NCBI GenBank assembly: GCA_027422505.1
Contig: JAPQWV010000357.1
Location: 372,001-436,000, forward strand
DNA: 64,000 bases
Reading direction: 5' to 3'
Source: Craterostigma plantagineum
Taxonomy: Eukaryota > Streptophyta > Magnoliopsida > Lamiales > Linderniaceae
Every line of letters starts with the position of its first letter. The stretch's first letter is position 1. Position numbers and translations under genes: made by a program. The notes under the pieces were generated by a model, which had not been told where the DNA came from, did no database searches, and saw only the letters and a program-made list of their open reading frames with translations. Below, in pieces: positions 52,844 to 62,415 of the stretch.

Positions 52844-53940
52844 TGATAAACGTATTTCCGTATGTTTATATACGTTAATTTTAAGTCGTTTTCACGATTA
52901 ATGAAGTCGATTCGAAAATTCTAGCACTTAAATATGATTTACCGACGATATCAAACTTTTAACGGTAGTTTTGCGGCAGGTTCTAATTCCTCTGAGTTGA
53001 CGGGGTAAACGATGTCCGATGCACGTGAAAATTTAACTGAAGCATGAAGACTCGTTCATATTAAATTTTACAGAAGGATTCCATTCTGAGTTTGAAATTG
53101 GAAGATATGAATTTTTGGGGCTACCGGTGCTGCTGGAAATCCTCTTGCGGCTTAGCTCTCGAGAGTGCTAAGTTAAAGCATGAAGTTGAACTGCTTTAGT
53201 CGCCCACCACCCGTTCGACGAAAATACTCAAGGAGGATTAACCCTGAGCCAAATTTTGGGGAAGATACTATGTTTTCCTATATGTTATTTTTATCATTCG
53301 TTGTGTTACTTTTCCATATGAGTAGCTAAATATTGTGTATTTGAGATGAGATGAACCCTAGCACAATCGATCATATGTTTAAGTGTATTTGATGTTTAGT
53401 TATTGTTATGACTCATTGAAGCGTATTATTTCGTTATGTCTATGTGATTGAAATTGTCTAGTTAGCTTGATCATGTCTATGTGCTTAAGTTAACATAGTC
53501 CGGGAATCGTAAGCTACACTCGAGAGAGGGGCTAACGATTAGACAATTGGTAACGAGCGGAATAAATCCATCGCTAGAGATAGGTTGAACTACCCCGCAA
53601 GATTAGAGTCAAATCTAATAGTGGGGTTCATCGTGTTTTATTGCAATTTGTGGTTAACTAGTTAGGGAAGCTTGCATAGCTGTTTAATTCATAGATTAGT
53701 TGTTTACGATTCTTATCTGATAAGGCGCAGTTTAGTCAGTCGTATAAATTTGTGCGCATGCTCTAGTTTATCGTTATTTATATTTGTATCAAATCAAAAA
53801 TATTTACTGGGATATTTAAACGACGATTTTCTATAGATATAGTTCCTTTGGGTTCGATACACGAATATTTGCCATTTCTATACTATTTTCGATTGGTACA
53901 CTTGCCTGTTGAGCGTATGATAGTTTGTCGATATTCGTTT
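52844..53940 (+). repeat. Athila-B 3' LTR, right end approximate
   Basis: Starts tgataaacgtatttccg just after the aagtgtgggcag word. It shares with the Athila-A LTR gctaacgattagac, ttgggttcgatac, cgattggtacac, ttgagcg and atattcgtttt. The homology with Athila-A fades at about 53940-53945, taken as the end. No target duplication could be shown. Confidence 0.6.
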
Positions 53941-54120
53941 TATTTTGATTACTCAATCCGTGAGCATGGAAACCATTATTGAAGACTTCGAAAATCTAGA
54001 AGAACGTCAAGTTCCTTTTAGTTAGAAAGTTCTATTCCTATGCTTAATCATTGCCATTCAAACTATTGCTTTTCTAATAACGATATATTAACTTTAGCTT
54101 TGCCTATTCTATTTATTGTT

Positions 54121-54165
54121 CACAATCCCCCCCCCCCCCTTATATTGTTCTGGATCCGCCCCTGG
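54121..54165 (-). repeat. Terminal-repeat-like end of a DNA transposon (ttctggatccgcccctg)
   Basis: A C13 run is followed by ttatattgttctggatccgcccctgg. The reverse complement, caggggcggatccagaa, is a terminal sequence common in plant DNA-transposon remnants (recognised from memory). Only one end is seen, so class and extent are open. Confidence 0.4.
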
Positions 54166-54314
54166 TTGCATGCACACTTTGACTTTTCAAACCTATGTGA
54201 GGATATTCTTCATTTAATCGCATCGAGGTCATACTTAACAAATAAAGAAGAAATGTGGCGTCCATCTCCTACATGAGGACGACTATATGGTAAGCATAGA
54301 AATTACTTCTTGTT

Positions 54315-54532
54315 TGTTGGGTTTTGGTCTCGGTGTAGGCAAGTTGACAAATATGAGACTGTGTTGTAGTTTTTATATAGTACATTTCTACGGGCTTTTT
54401 GCCCGAATGGTTTTATCATCTTTGTTAACATAGCATTTTCACGTCAATTTTTTGTCTTGTTATTCCTTTCCTTTTTAGATTTTCGTGACATTATAGGGGT
54501 ATGGTATTTTGGAGTGGCTGAAATTTCCAACA
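54315..54532 (+). repeat. Possible short copia LTR remnant (218 bp)
   Basis: Starts tgttgggttttgg and ends tttccaaca. It is followed two bases later by gtgccatcagaac, a degraded form of a tggtatcagagc primer site. The inner words (ctacgggctttttgcccgaat) resemble small copia LTRs. No second LTR or internal coding follows. Confidence 0.4.
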
Positions 54533-54685
54533 AGTGCCATCAGAACTAAATAGATCTTTGTCCTAAATAGTTTATGTTCTGTTGTGTTGTCAACTCGACA
54601 TCACTAAGGATACCCAAGAGGTTTGTTCATGGAGTGACGCTAGTCACGAGTTGACGAGCGCGAAAGACTTTTGGCTTCTAGCAGA

Positions 54686-54933
54686 GTCGACAGTATAGCC
54701 AGGCCGCTTAAAATTTATTGTGATAATTCCGCAGCAGTATCTTCTCTAATAACGACAAGTACTCAAAGGGTGCTAAGCATATGGAGCTTAAATACTTTGC
54801 CGTTAAAGAAGAAGTTCAGAAACAACGAGTGTCAATCGAGCACATCAGCACCAAGCTTATGATTGCAGATCCACTGACGAAAGGATTACCACCAAAATTA
54901 TTAATGAACATGTTGAAAGGATGGGCATTATGA
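54686..54933 (+). pseudogene. Copia RNase H C-terminal end, plus strand
   Basis: VDSIARPLKIYCDNSAAV starts the fragment. After a one-base frameshift near 54740 the words HMELKYFAVKEEVQKQRV, SIEHISTKLMIADPL and TKGLPPKLL run to tga 54931-54933. These are the final RNase H and pol end of a copia element. The minus-strand copia at 58602-64000 stops at NFISGL, about where this fragment begins, so the two look like parts of one element pointing in opposite directions. Confidence 0.75.
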
Positions 54934-55337
54934 AGGGCCCTAATTGATGTTATGGTGGTTTTATGTTTCTTATTTATGACTTTATGTATTTGACACTCTG
55001 AGCTCAATATTATGTTTCTGATAATAAATGCATCATGTTTTAATTATCAATTGTATATATACATTAAAGAATTAACGCAACAGGATGAGTCTGTAGCTAA
55101 GACAATAATGTGGACCATTACGATATATCTCATTAAGATCATGTTGAGTGTAGAGCTGATACTGTGATACATGGAAGGGACTGTGTCGTTACAATGGCAT
55201 ACGACCGCTATGATCCTTGTTAGCTTTAAGCTTAATAGCAATGAAAGGAATGATCAATTTATGACGGAATTTAGCTAAAATAAATATGCATATTACGGAA
55301 ATTATGATTATTAAACCGTAAAGTTATATTACGCGGG
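54934..55337 (+). other. 3' UTR of the split copia element
   Basis: AT-rich, about 400 bases between the pol stop and the polypurine tract. No gene or clear motif is seen. Confidence 0.6.
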
Positions 55338-55349
55338 CCAAGTGGGAGA
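55338..55349 (+). promoter_or_regulatory. Polypurine tract of the split copia element
   Basis: ccaagtgggaga directly precedes the LTR start tgtaagttatg. It is the usual aag.gggaga form of plant copia elements. Confidence 0.75.
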
Positions 55350-55698
55350 TGTAAGTTATGACCCACGTTATGACCCATTTATTATTAATGTCTAATAATT
55401 AATTAATGGGCTTAATTCCTATTGGTCTAAAGAGATATTAACTACCCACTACATTGATGGAATGTAACTCTATAAATAGATTAGGTCTGTCCTCTCTCCA
55501 CACTATCTTATCATATTCTTCATCCATCAGAAAATATATTAAAGAGTGTAAAGGGAGAGAAACGCGACTTACGTCTTCTCGAATCGCCAAGATGAATCAA
55601 GGTTAGTGTTTATTATTTATTATCATGTATATCATGAGAATTGTGTTGTTTAAAGATCATGGATTATGTTCGTATACGTGTAGCAAATAAATATGCTT
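55350..55698 (+). repeat. 3' LTR of the split copia element (about 350 bp)
   Basis: tgtaagttatgacccacg to aaataaatatgctt. The last 275 bases match the reverse of 63724-64000 with about three substitutions and one 5-base gap (gtatacgtg here, gtatgaattacgtg there). The expected terminal CA is degraded (atatgctttaatt). It contains tataaata at 55471-55478. Confidence 0.85.
55471..55478 (+). promoter_or_regulatory. TATA box in the copia LTR
   Basis: ctctataaatagatt, followed about 30 bases later by the pyrimidine-rich ctctctccac. It is conserved in the other LTR copy (63943-63960, reversed). It is the likely promoter of the element, about 830 bases upstream of the DUF579 start and on the same strand. 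Confidence 0.6.
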
Positions 55699-55819
55699 TA
55701 ATTAACATCCCGACAAGTATATGAGAAACTTTTTGATGAGTCGAGGTAAATCGATTCTCATCTTTCAAAGCATGTTATAGTGTAAGGAAATTATCTGCGT
55801 AAAAACAAAATTTTAGTAG

Positions 55820-55976
55820 ATTGGATCCTCTGTTCCATATTGGTGTTCCAATCTGGTGTTCCACCAACCGAATTGGGACAAGTGTACAATTGGTCAACTG
55901 AGTTTAACGCTTGTCGTAAAATGGTTGGTGGAACACAAAGATGGAACACCGTTGTGGCACAGGCAATCCGAAACGG
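55820..55976. mobile_element. Mutator-like MITE candidate (157 bp)
   Basis: The left end ggatcctctgttcc...gtgttccaccaac and the right end, reversed, ggattgcctgtgcc...gtgttccaccaacc form imperfect terminal inverted repeats of about 47 bases. The block is flanked by an 11-base direct repeat aattttagtag (55809-55819 and 55977-55987), the length expected for Mutator-type insertions. The outermost bases do not align perfectly, so the ends may be off by a few bases. It lies about 325 bases before the DUF579 ATG. Confidence 0.55.
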
Positions 55977-56251
55977 AATTTTAGTAGTGTTTGGTTATTA
56001 CCAAATGAAAATCCTGAGATTGAGGCATCGTTGTCATTAGTTTCACCCTGACACAACTCAACTGAATTGAAAGTGCCACCCCAGCAACTTGTTTCACTTT
56101 ACAAGGAAATGTGCAACTAAAGACACACGAACGAGCCAACAAAAAGGTTGATGCTTCTTAGATAAGCAAACATATCATACACTTTCCCTTATTCTTCACT
56201 CAAGAAATATCCATTCAAATAGCTATCAATCGATTGACATATACATATGTA

Positions 56252-56263
56252 CATATATATAAT
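56252..56263 (+). promoter_or_regulatory. Possible TATA box of the DUF579 gene
   Basis: catatatataat lies 40-50 bases before ATG 56302. With a start site about 30 bases downstream, the leader to that ATG would be very short and the ATG at 56416 could be used in part. The stretch is simply AT-rich, so the call is weak. Confidence 0.4.
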
Positions 56264-56301
56264 CAACTCTTAGGTTTTAGGGAAAAAGGGACCAAGAAAA
56301 A

Positions 56302-57180
56302 ATGCCCGCAGAGCTGATATCATCACATCATCGCCCGCTCATCAGCTACACGACAAAATCCATCGCTCGCCTCTCGCCAAAGTCCCAATTCAGGCAAATC
56401 TTCCTTCGACGTACGATGAAGATTTCAAGAACAAAGCTCGTCCCTCTCCTCGTATTCATCTTCTCCATCTTTTCCATCTTGTGCTTTCTCAAGATCACCA
56501 TGGCTTACTCATCTCAACAGCCTCTCATAGTTCTAAACACGAGCGATAACTACTCTAGCCATAATGGCGATACTGCTCCTAATTTTACAGAAAAAGAAAC
56601 CAACTTTCTGCTACAATTCTTCTCCAGGAGAAACACTTGTAAACTCCTAGTTTTTGGGAAGGACGATCTTTATTCCACTTTCAACCCAGGCGGGATCACT
56701 TTATTACTCGACGAAAACCCTAGTCGAACGAGGAAGATCGAATCTTCGAATGGCACAGTTGAGGTTCGTACGATAAGGTACAACACAAGTGCCTCACAAG
56801 CCTATGAGCTGCTTAAAGATGCAAGAGAGAACAAAGATTGTAATAAGCTGTCATGGCTTTCGAATTGCAGCTTGTTCCTGTCGAATATGCCTAACCGAGT
56901 CTACGATGTTGATTGGGATGTGATCTTAGTCGATGGGCCGAGTGGAGATTCGATTGATTCGCATGGAAGAATGGCCTCGATATACACGTCTAGCGTACTT
57001 GCAAGAAAATGGAAGGGTCGAAATAATTTTACTGATGTTTTGGTGCATGACGTCGGTAGGACGATAGAGAAATGGTTCTCGTGGGAGTTTCTTTGCGAGG
57101 AGAATATGGTTTCTACGAAGGGTAGTTTTTGGCATTTTCGAATACAATGGGCCAACGCAACGACATTCTGTACAATGTGA
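56302..57180 (+). CDS. DUF579-family protein, putative cell-wall polysaccharide O-methyltransferase (292 aa)
   Basis: The one intact host gene. The family (DUF579; it includes GXM glucuronoxylan 4-O-methyltransferases, an arabinogalactan methyltransferase and IRX15 proteins) acts in the Golgi on hemicellulose. Seen here: a basic N-terminus, one hydrophobic helix (residues 46-67, LVPLLVFIFSIFSILCFLKI), giving a type II membrane anchor, then a lumenal domain with TEKETNFLLQFF (96-107), LLVFGKDDLYSTFNPGG (115-131), the hallmark DVDWDVILVDGPSGD (202-216), GRMASIYTSSVLAR (222-235) and VLVHDVGRTIEKWFSWEFLC (246-265). Length fits the family (about 280-320). No intron is visible, as in many DUF579 genes. 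The usual glycine-rich turn after VFG (GLG.DS in methyltransferase members) is shortened to GKDD, so catalysis is uncertain. Met39 (56416) is an alternative start that still leaves the anchor. I cannot tell GXM-, AGM- or IRX15-type from sequence alone. Confidence 0.88.
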   Translation: MPAELISSHHRPLISYTTKSIARLSPKSQFRQIFLRRTMKISRTKLVPLLVFIFSIFSILCFLKITMAYSSQQPLIVLNTSDNYSSHNGDTAPNFTEKETNFLLQFFSRRNTCKLLVFGKDDLYSTFNPGGITLLLDENPSRTRKIESSNGTVEVRTIRYNTSASQAYELLKDARENKDCNKLSWLSNCSLFLSNMPNRVYDVDWDVILVDGPSGDSIDSHGRMASIYTSSVLARKWKGRNNFTDVLVHDVGRTIEKWFSWEFLCEENMVSTKGSFWHFRIQWANATTFCTM

Positions 57181-57545
57181 AATGAAGGGTAAAAATACAG
57201 AAGATCATAGACATCAGTGTATAGAAAATTTTATTATTATATGTATCATCCTTTTTTATCCAGTGATCTTATTACATCAGTGTTCTTAGGCTATTTTTTG
57301 TTCTTGCATTTACAGAAAACATGTGCATCTAACTGCCCGCCAAATTATCTCAACTCGTATTATCCTTTAACTCTGAAGGCTGCGCTACAACTTCTAACCC
57401 ACGTGGTTGACATTTGATTCTAACAATCCATCTGCTGCATACGGCTCTAAAATCGTTTGTAACTTTATTTATTTATTTATTTTATTGTGGATTCTTATTT
57501 TAAAATGTAATTTTCTATATTTTACATTTATAACATAATATAATA
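57181..57545 (+). other. 3' flank of the DUF579 gene
   Basis: About 365 AT-rich bases after the stop codon, presumed 3' UTR and terminator region. No further gene is seen. aataatat-type words near 57535 could serve as polyadenylation signals, but this is not specific. Confidence 0.5.
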
Positions 57546-57939
57546 CTCCCTTTGTCCCATTTGTTTTTGTACAAATGGAATTTGGCACGCAAATTAAGAA
57601 GCTGAATATTTAATAATATAGTATAATTAAAAGGTAAAAAATTGTATATTTTGACACGTCTTTTAGGGTGAGTTTGGTATGCGGAATTCGGTGCGGAAAG
57701 GAAAAGAAAATGTATGATAGTACGACACGTGAGGCGTAATGTAGAACTTTCCGATGCGTATTATTTTATTTTCCTTTTCTTTTCCGTGTTGGATTCCGCA
57801 TACCAAACGGACCCTTAAGAATATCTAATATTATTATATTGATTGTTTGTGATAGTTTTTTGCTAAAAATTGAAATGTACAAAAGATAGCGGGACGCCCG
57901 ATATAGTAAAATGTACAAAAGCTATTTGGACGGAGAGAG
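57546..57939. mobile_element. Stowaway-type MITE with a Tourist-type MITE inside
   Basis: Ends ctccctttgtcccatttg and, reversed, ctctctccgtccaaatag form the inverted repeats typical of Tc1/mariner Stowaway elements, with TA on both sides (57544-57545 and 57940-57941). Without the nested insertion it is about 240 bases. A second, less complete copy lies at 58041-58248. Confidence 0.82.
57666..57814. mobile_element. Tourist-type (PIF/Harbinger) MITE nested in the Stowaway MITE (149 bp)
   Basis: Left end gggtgagtttggtatgcgga and reversed right end gggtccgtttggtatgcgga are inverted repeats of about 24 bases. A 3-base tta occurs on each side (57663-57665 and 57815-57817), the target length of PIF/Harbinger elements. 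The related MITE at 58041-58248 shows the uninterrupted cttttaagaatat at the same site, confirming the insertion. Confidence 0.85.
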
Positions 57940-58040
57940 TATAAAATTACAATTTATAATATAAGATTGCAGAATTATGTTATTCCACAGAATTAAAAGT
58001 AATTAAACAAGTAAAAGGCCAAATACCAATTTTTATGAAC

Positions 58041-58248
58041 ATTTGGGAGTTGGCACGGGAATTAAGAAACTGAATATTTTAATAATTTAGTACAATTAAA
58101 GGTAAAAAAATGTATATTTTGACATGTCTTTTAAGAATATTAATATTATTATATTGATTGTTTGTGATAGTTTTTTTGCTAAATAAGAAAATGTACAAAG
58201 GATGTGGGACGCCCGAGTTAGTAAGTATAAAATGTTTGGGAGGGAGGG
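58041..58248. mobile_element. Second Stowaway-type MITE copy, empty at the Tourist site
   Basis: Matches 57580-57920 minus the nested element: ggcacggg-aattaagaaactg, gtatattttgacatgtc, cttttaagaatatt, attatattgattgtttgtgatag and gggacgcccga. The left terminal repeat is decayed; the right end keeps gggagggaggg. Confidence 0.75.
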
Positions 58249-58601
58249 AAAAGGTGAAATAGAGAGATCAAATAAATCTCGTATGATCATTATCTTCAAT
58301 CTTCACTTCAATGTGAATTTCAGCTCTGAAACGATCCCATTGAGAATGCTTTAAGTGATTCGTAGTGCTTGCACCTTCATTCATCAGCAATGCATGGAAC
58401 TAGTCATTCAGATACATCCTATTTGATGTGTCATCTCGATCTTTTCCTAGATTGCTATTGGCAGCGATAATCCCATGCACATGAACATTCTTCGCTAGAC
58501 ATATTCCTATCGCACTTCCGCACAATCTTCATCGCTCATTCCAATTTGCTCGCACCAGATGTTTTCTTAGTGTTGCTGGTAGCACTGGCATTTGGTAACT
58601 T
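58249..58601. other. Unassigned DNA next to the copia breakpoint
   Basis: About 350 bases with a weakly coding-like minus-strand composition (words such as CLAKNVHVHGIIAANSNLGK) but with several stops and no recognised family. It could be a fragment of a host gene or captured sequence. It lies directly at the end of the minus-strand copia pol. Confidence 0.35.
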
Positions 58602-60371
58602 TTATGCCCATAAAAGCTTTGTGTAATCCGACTGAATAAATATATCATCACTTGGACTTGCCAGACCAGAAATAAAATTCAGCAGCCATAATCCTTGAAC
58701 TGTAGCCTCAAAGCATGCTACAAATTCAGCTTCCATTGTTGATGCAGCAATAACAGACTGCTTCGAACTTTTCCATGAAATTGCTCCCCCAGCTAATAGG
58801 AACAAATAGCCGAATGTTGACTTTCTTGTATCAACGCATCCAACATAATCAGAATCTGAATAGCCGATAACTTCCAAGAGATTTGATCTTCTGTACGTGA
58901 GCATATGATCTTTTGTTCCGTGCAGATACCTTAAGACTTTCTTTGCAGCTTTCCAATGATCCATTCCTGGGTTACTTTGATATCTGCCCAACATCCCGAC
59001 AGCGAAACTAATGTCGGGTCTAGTACACGTTTGAGCATACATTAAACTGCCAACGACAGAAGCATAAGGAATCCGTTCCATTTCTTTACGCTCTAATTCA
59101 TTCTTTGGACATTGCATAAGGCTGAATTTGTCCCCTTTCTGTATTGGTGCAACACTTGATGGGCATTTTTTCATATTAAATCTTTCAAGAACCTTATTAA
59201 TATATGCTTTCTGAGACAATCCCAACAATCCATGTGACCTGTCACGGTATATTTCAATACCTATCACAAAGGATGCCTCGCCCATATCTTTCATTTCGAA
59301 GTTTTTAGATAGGAAACTTTTAGTCTCATGTAGTAAACATAAGTCATTAGTAGCGAGCAAAATGTCATCAACATACAGAATTAATATTATATACTTGCTC
59401 CCACTGATCGTCAGATATATACATCTATCAACGATGTTTTATTTAAATCCGAAGGAGGTAATGGTATCATTAAATTTCAAGTACCATTGCCGCGGAGCTT
59501 GTTTCAATCCGTATATCGACTTCTTAAGTTTACACACCATACGTTCTTTTCCTTTAATAGCGAAACCTTCAGGTTGGTCCATATAAACTTCCTCCTCTAA
59601 ATCTCCATTAAGGAATGATGTTTTCACATCCATTTGATGAAGCTCTAAGTCATAATGAGCTACCAATGCCATGATAATTCTAAACGAGTCCTTATTTGAA
59701 ACAGGTGAAAAGGTCTCTTTATAGTCAATGCCGTCTTTCTGGGTAAATCCCTTCGCAACAAGTCTAGCTTTATGTCCTTCTATATTGCCATTAGAGTCGA
59801 GTTTGGTCTTAAAGACACATTTACACCCTTTACAACCGTCAGGGAATTCAACGAGATCCCAGACGTCATTATGTTGCATTGATTTTAATTCGTCTTTCAT
59901 GGCGTCAAACCACTTAACAGAATCATTACTTTCCATGGCCTGTGAAAACGAAATTGGATCATCATTTATTCCAAAGTCAACTTCTGACTCTTGCAGATAT
60001 ACCACATAATCATTAGAAATAGCAGATCGTCTTTGCCTTTCTGATCTTCTTAATTGTGGTTCATTCAAGATAGATTCTTCAGGTGTGATTTCATTGTGGG
60101 GTGTTTCAACATTTATTTGTTGTTCCTGTGCGGGATTTTGAATGACTGTTGGAACGACAACTTGAGTATAAGTTAAAGGTATGGTAGAAGTTAAAGGTAT
60201 GGGGATCTCCACCCTAACTTCTTGAACATCCACTTTACGTGGTTCAACACTCCCACTAAGTTCACCGTTCTCGATGAACCGTGCATTTCCAGTTTCAATT
60301 ATTCTCGTACTGTAGTTAGGACAATAAAATATATACCCCTTCGATTTTTCTTGCATCCAATTTTCTTTCAT
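58602..60371 (-). pseudogene. Copia reverse transcriptase and RNase H, one stop and 3' truncation
   Basis: RT words KARLVAKGFTQKDGIDYKE, VKTSFLNGDLEEEVYM and KKSIYGLKQAPRQWYLKF (60371-59439), then a single taa in frame. Right after it NIVDRCIYLTISGSKYIILI, YVDDI (catalytic DD, about 59365-59375) and LATNDL continue in the same frame. RNase H: GYSDSDYVGCVDTRKST (about 58865-58815) and STMEAEFVACFEATVQGLWL, ending LNFISGL. The residues after GL (58680-58602) are not copia. The frame needs only the one stop changed and its C-terminal end, so the decay is moderate. The RT piece starts in another frame than integrase (about 60320-60371). Confidence 0.85.
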
Positions 60372-61311
60372 GCGGATTATAAATTTTTATTTCTGCCTGG
60401 CAACCCCAAACGGGCAGGTGCCTTAAACTAGGTTTCTTTCCCGTCCACAGTTCAAAAGGAGTTTTCGAAACTGCCTTACTAGGAACCCTGTTTAATAAAT
60501 AAACGGCAGTTTTCAAACAATACATCCACAATGATGGGGGAAACGATGAGCAACTTAACATGCTCCTAACCATATCCATTAATGTACGATTTCGTCTTTC
60601 TGCAACATCATTTTGTTCATGTGTGCCTGGCATCGTGTATTGAGCACATATACCATTCTTTTCGAGAAATTTAGCGAACGGACCTGGACATTGTCCGCTC
60701 TCATTATATTTTACATAATATTCGCCACCTCGGTCAGATCTGACAATTTTCACCTTTCTGTCTAATTGTCGCTCAACCTCAGTAATAAACACTTCTAATG
60801 CGTTTAGTGATTGAGACTTTTCATGCAATAAATAGACATAGCCGTAACGTGAAAAGTCATCAATAAAGGTGATGAAATACTTTTCTCCACCAAAAGATGG
60901 AACATCAAAAGGTCCGCAAATGTCAGTGTGTATAATTTCTAGGAGCTGCGTACTTCTTGTGGCCTTAGCTTTATTTGTGTGTTTCGTGTGTTTTCCTTTA
61001 ATACAATCCACACATATACCGAGATCAGTAAAATCCAAGTCTGAAAGGATTTCATTCCTTACGAGTCTCTGTATTCTTTCTTTGGAAATGTGGCCCAATC
61101 GTTTATGCCACAGATATGCTGAACTTTCGTTCAATAATCCAAGTTTCATGCCAACATTATGATGCGAGATCATAAGAGTCTCAGCGAAGTCATTATCGAG
61201 GTTTAATTTATATAAATCATCACGAAGCACACCGGAACCGTAAAAAAATATTATTTTTATATAAACTGAAACATCCATTACCAAACTTAAACGTAAAACC
61301 AGCAGAATCAA
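60316..61311 (-). pseudogene. Copia integrase, reading frame largely kept
   Basis: A 331-codon open frame: zinc domain LWHKRLGHISKERIQRL (about 61120-61070) with the cysteine pair CVDCIKGKHTK, catalytic core IHTDICGPFDVPSFGG (first Asp, about 60930), VRSDRGGEYY (second Asp, about 60740), NDVAERRNRTLMDMVRSM (Glu, about 60615), and the post-core words YLLNRVPSKAVSKTPFELW and HLPVWGCQAEIKIYNP. All three catalytic residues are present. It is joined to RT by a frameshift at about 60320-60371, and to protease by stops near 61312. The domain itself appears intact, but it cannot be made as part of the usual polyprotein. Confidence 0.83.
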
Positions 61312-62415
61312 GTTTTGATAAAGAAACTAAGTTAAGGGAAATAGAAGGAACATAAAAAGTCTGAAAAAGGTCTAAATGATGTCAAGTACTTAAAATTAAA
61401 CGATAAGTTCCGATTGCTTCAACTCATGCCTTGGCTCGATTCCCCATATGCACAAATCTTTCATTTGGGCTTATGATTTGGGTCGTAAGGAATCCCTGCA
61501 TCGTATTAGTAACGTGAATAGTACTGCTAGAATCAATCCACTAAGTATTACGAACTTCAGTTAAGTTTGATTCGAAACATACGAAAGAATTAAGTGTACC
61601 TTTTCTTTCGAACCATGCCTTACGTTTCGGGCAATCCTTCTTATGGTGTCCTGATTTTCCACAGAACCCACATTAATTACTCTTCAGTTCCTTCTTACGG
61701 ATTTTGAAAGAAGACGCATTAACCTTCAATGGTCCCTTTCCCTTTTCCTTCGGCTTTCCAGTTTTCTTGCCAGCTCCTTGACGGCCGATGAGATTAATAG
61801 AATGAGCTCCCTGTTTGTTCAACCTCGCCTCCTCTTGAATCAGTAAAGTCTGCAGTTCTGTCACAATCCATTTATCCTTAGTTGTATTATAGTTAATTTG
61901 GAATGGACCGTACTGAGGAGGTAAGGAGTTCATAATGAACATCACAAGAAAACTCTCTTCCACTTACATTCCCATGGATCCGAGTTTTGCCGCTAAGTTG
62001 ATCATTTCAGTAACGTGCTCGTGCATTGTACGTGACCCATCAAATTTCATTGTGGTCAGCATACCCATCAGTGTCCCAGCTCTAGACTTATCAGCAGTGT
62101 CAGAGTGGGCCATACTTTGGACAGATTCCAAAAATTCCTTAGCACTTTCAGTCTTTGGAATTGTTGACTTAATGCTCTCTGATATAGTCATTCGCAGAAC
62201 ATAAGGCTTAATCTGTTCGATCTTTCCCATTCCTCATGGAAAGCTCTTTGCTCATCAGTGCTGTCATCAGTAATATCATCGGGCTTAGGATACAGTAATG
62301 TCGAATCAAGGTTCAGAACACCTAGGTGAAACTGAACCTGCTCAGACCAATCATTGTGATTCAGCCCCAACTGACGAGGCCTGCGAGTTAAGAGAGACAG
62401 GAGCGAAAGCTGCAA
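61312..62415 (-). pseudogene. Copia gag and protease, broken
   Basis: Gag starts near 62415 (LGLNHNDWSEQVQFHLGV, LYPKPDDITDDSTDEQR, EEWERSNRLSL), shifts frame at 62190-62230 to MTISESIKSTIPKTESAKEF and SRTMHEHVTEMINLAAKL, and again near 61964 to FLVMFIMNSLPPQYGPF. The knuckle CGFCGKSGHHKKDCPKR follows a stop at 61673-61675. Protease is recognisable only as WIDSSSTIHVTN (about 61535-61570), where the usual DSGAT motif reads DSSST, so the active-site glycine is lost. Several stops follow. Non-functional. Confidence 0.78.

Larger units (their letters stand above)
48647..53940 (+). mobile_element. Athila-B: second Athila-like element, internally deleted
   Basis: Begins at the same gag region as Athila-A (gggatttcaaaatcaaagaa) and keeps gag linker, protease, part of RNase H, integrase N-terminal part, integrase end, 3' UTR and 3' LTR in plus orientation. 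Two deletions relative to Athila-A remove the RT core (at about 50120) and the integrase core (at about 51170). It is a useful reference for the un-inverted order of Athila-A: integrase end, UTR, LTR. Confidence 0.8.
53941..54640. other. Intergenic DNA with element remnants
   Basis: No gene recognised. It includes a TIR-like end with a C13 run (54121-54165) and a probable short copia LTR remnant (54315-54532). The remaining AT-rich sequence shows no frame with family resemblance. Confidence 0.5.

Noticed and set aside
55840..56040. 66-codon frame upstream of the DUF579 gene as an upstream ORF or gene
   Set aside because: It lies mostly inside the Mutator-like MITE candidate and its inverted repeat; no family resemblance.
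58249..58601. Possible host exon on the minus strand
   Set aside because: Several stops and frame changes, no family recognised, no splice pattern that I can defend; left as unassigned.
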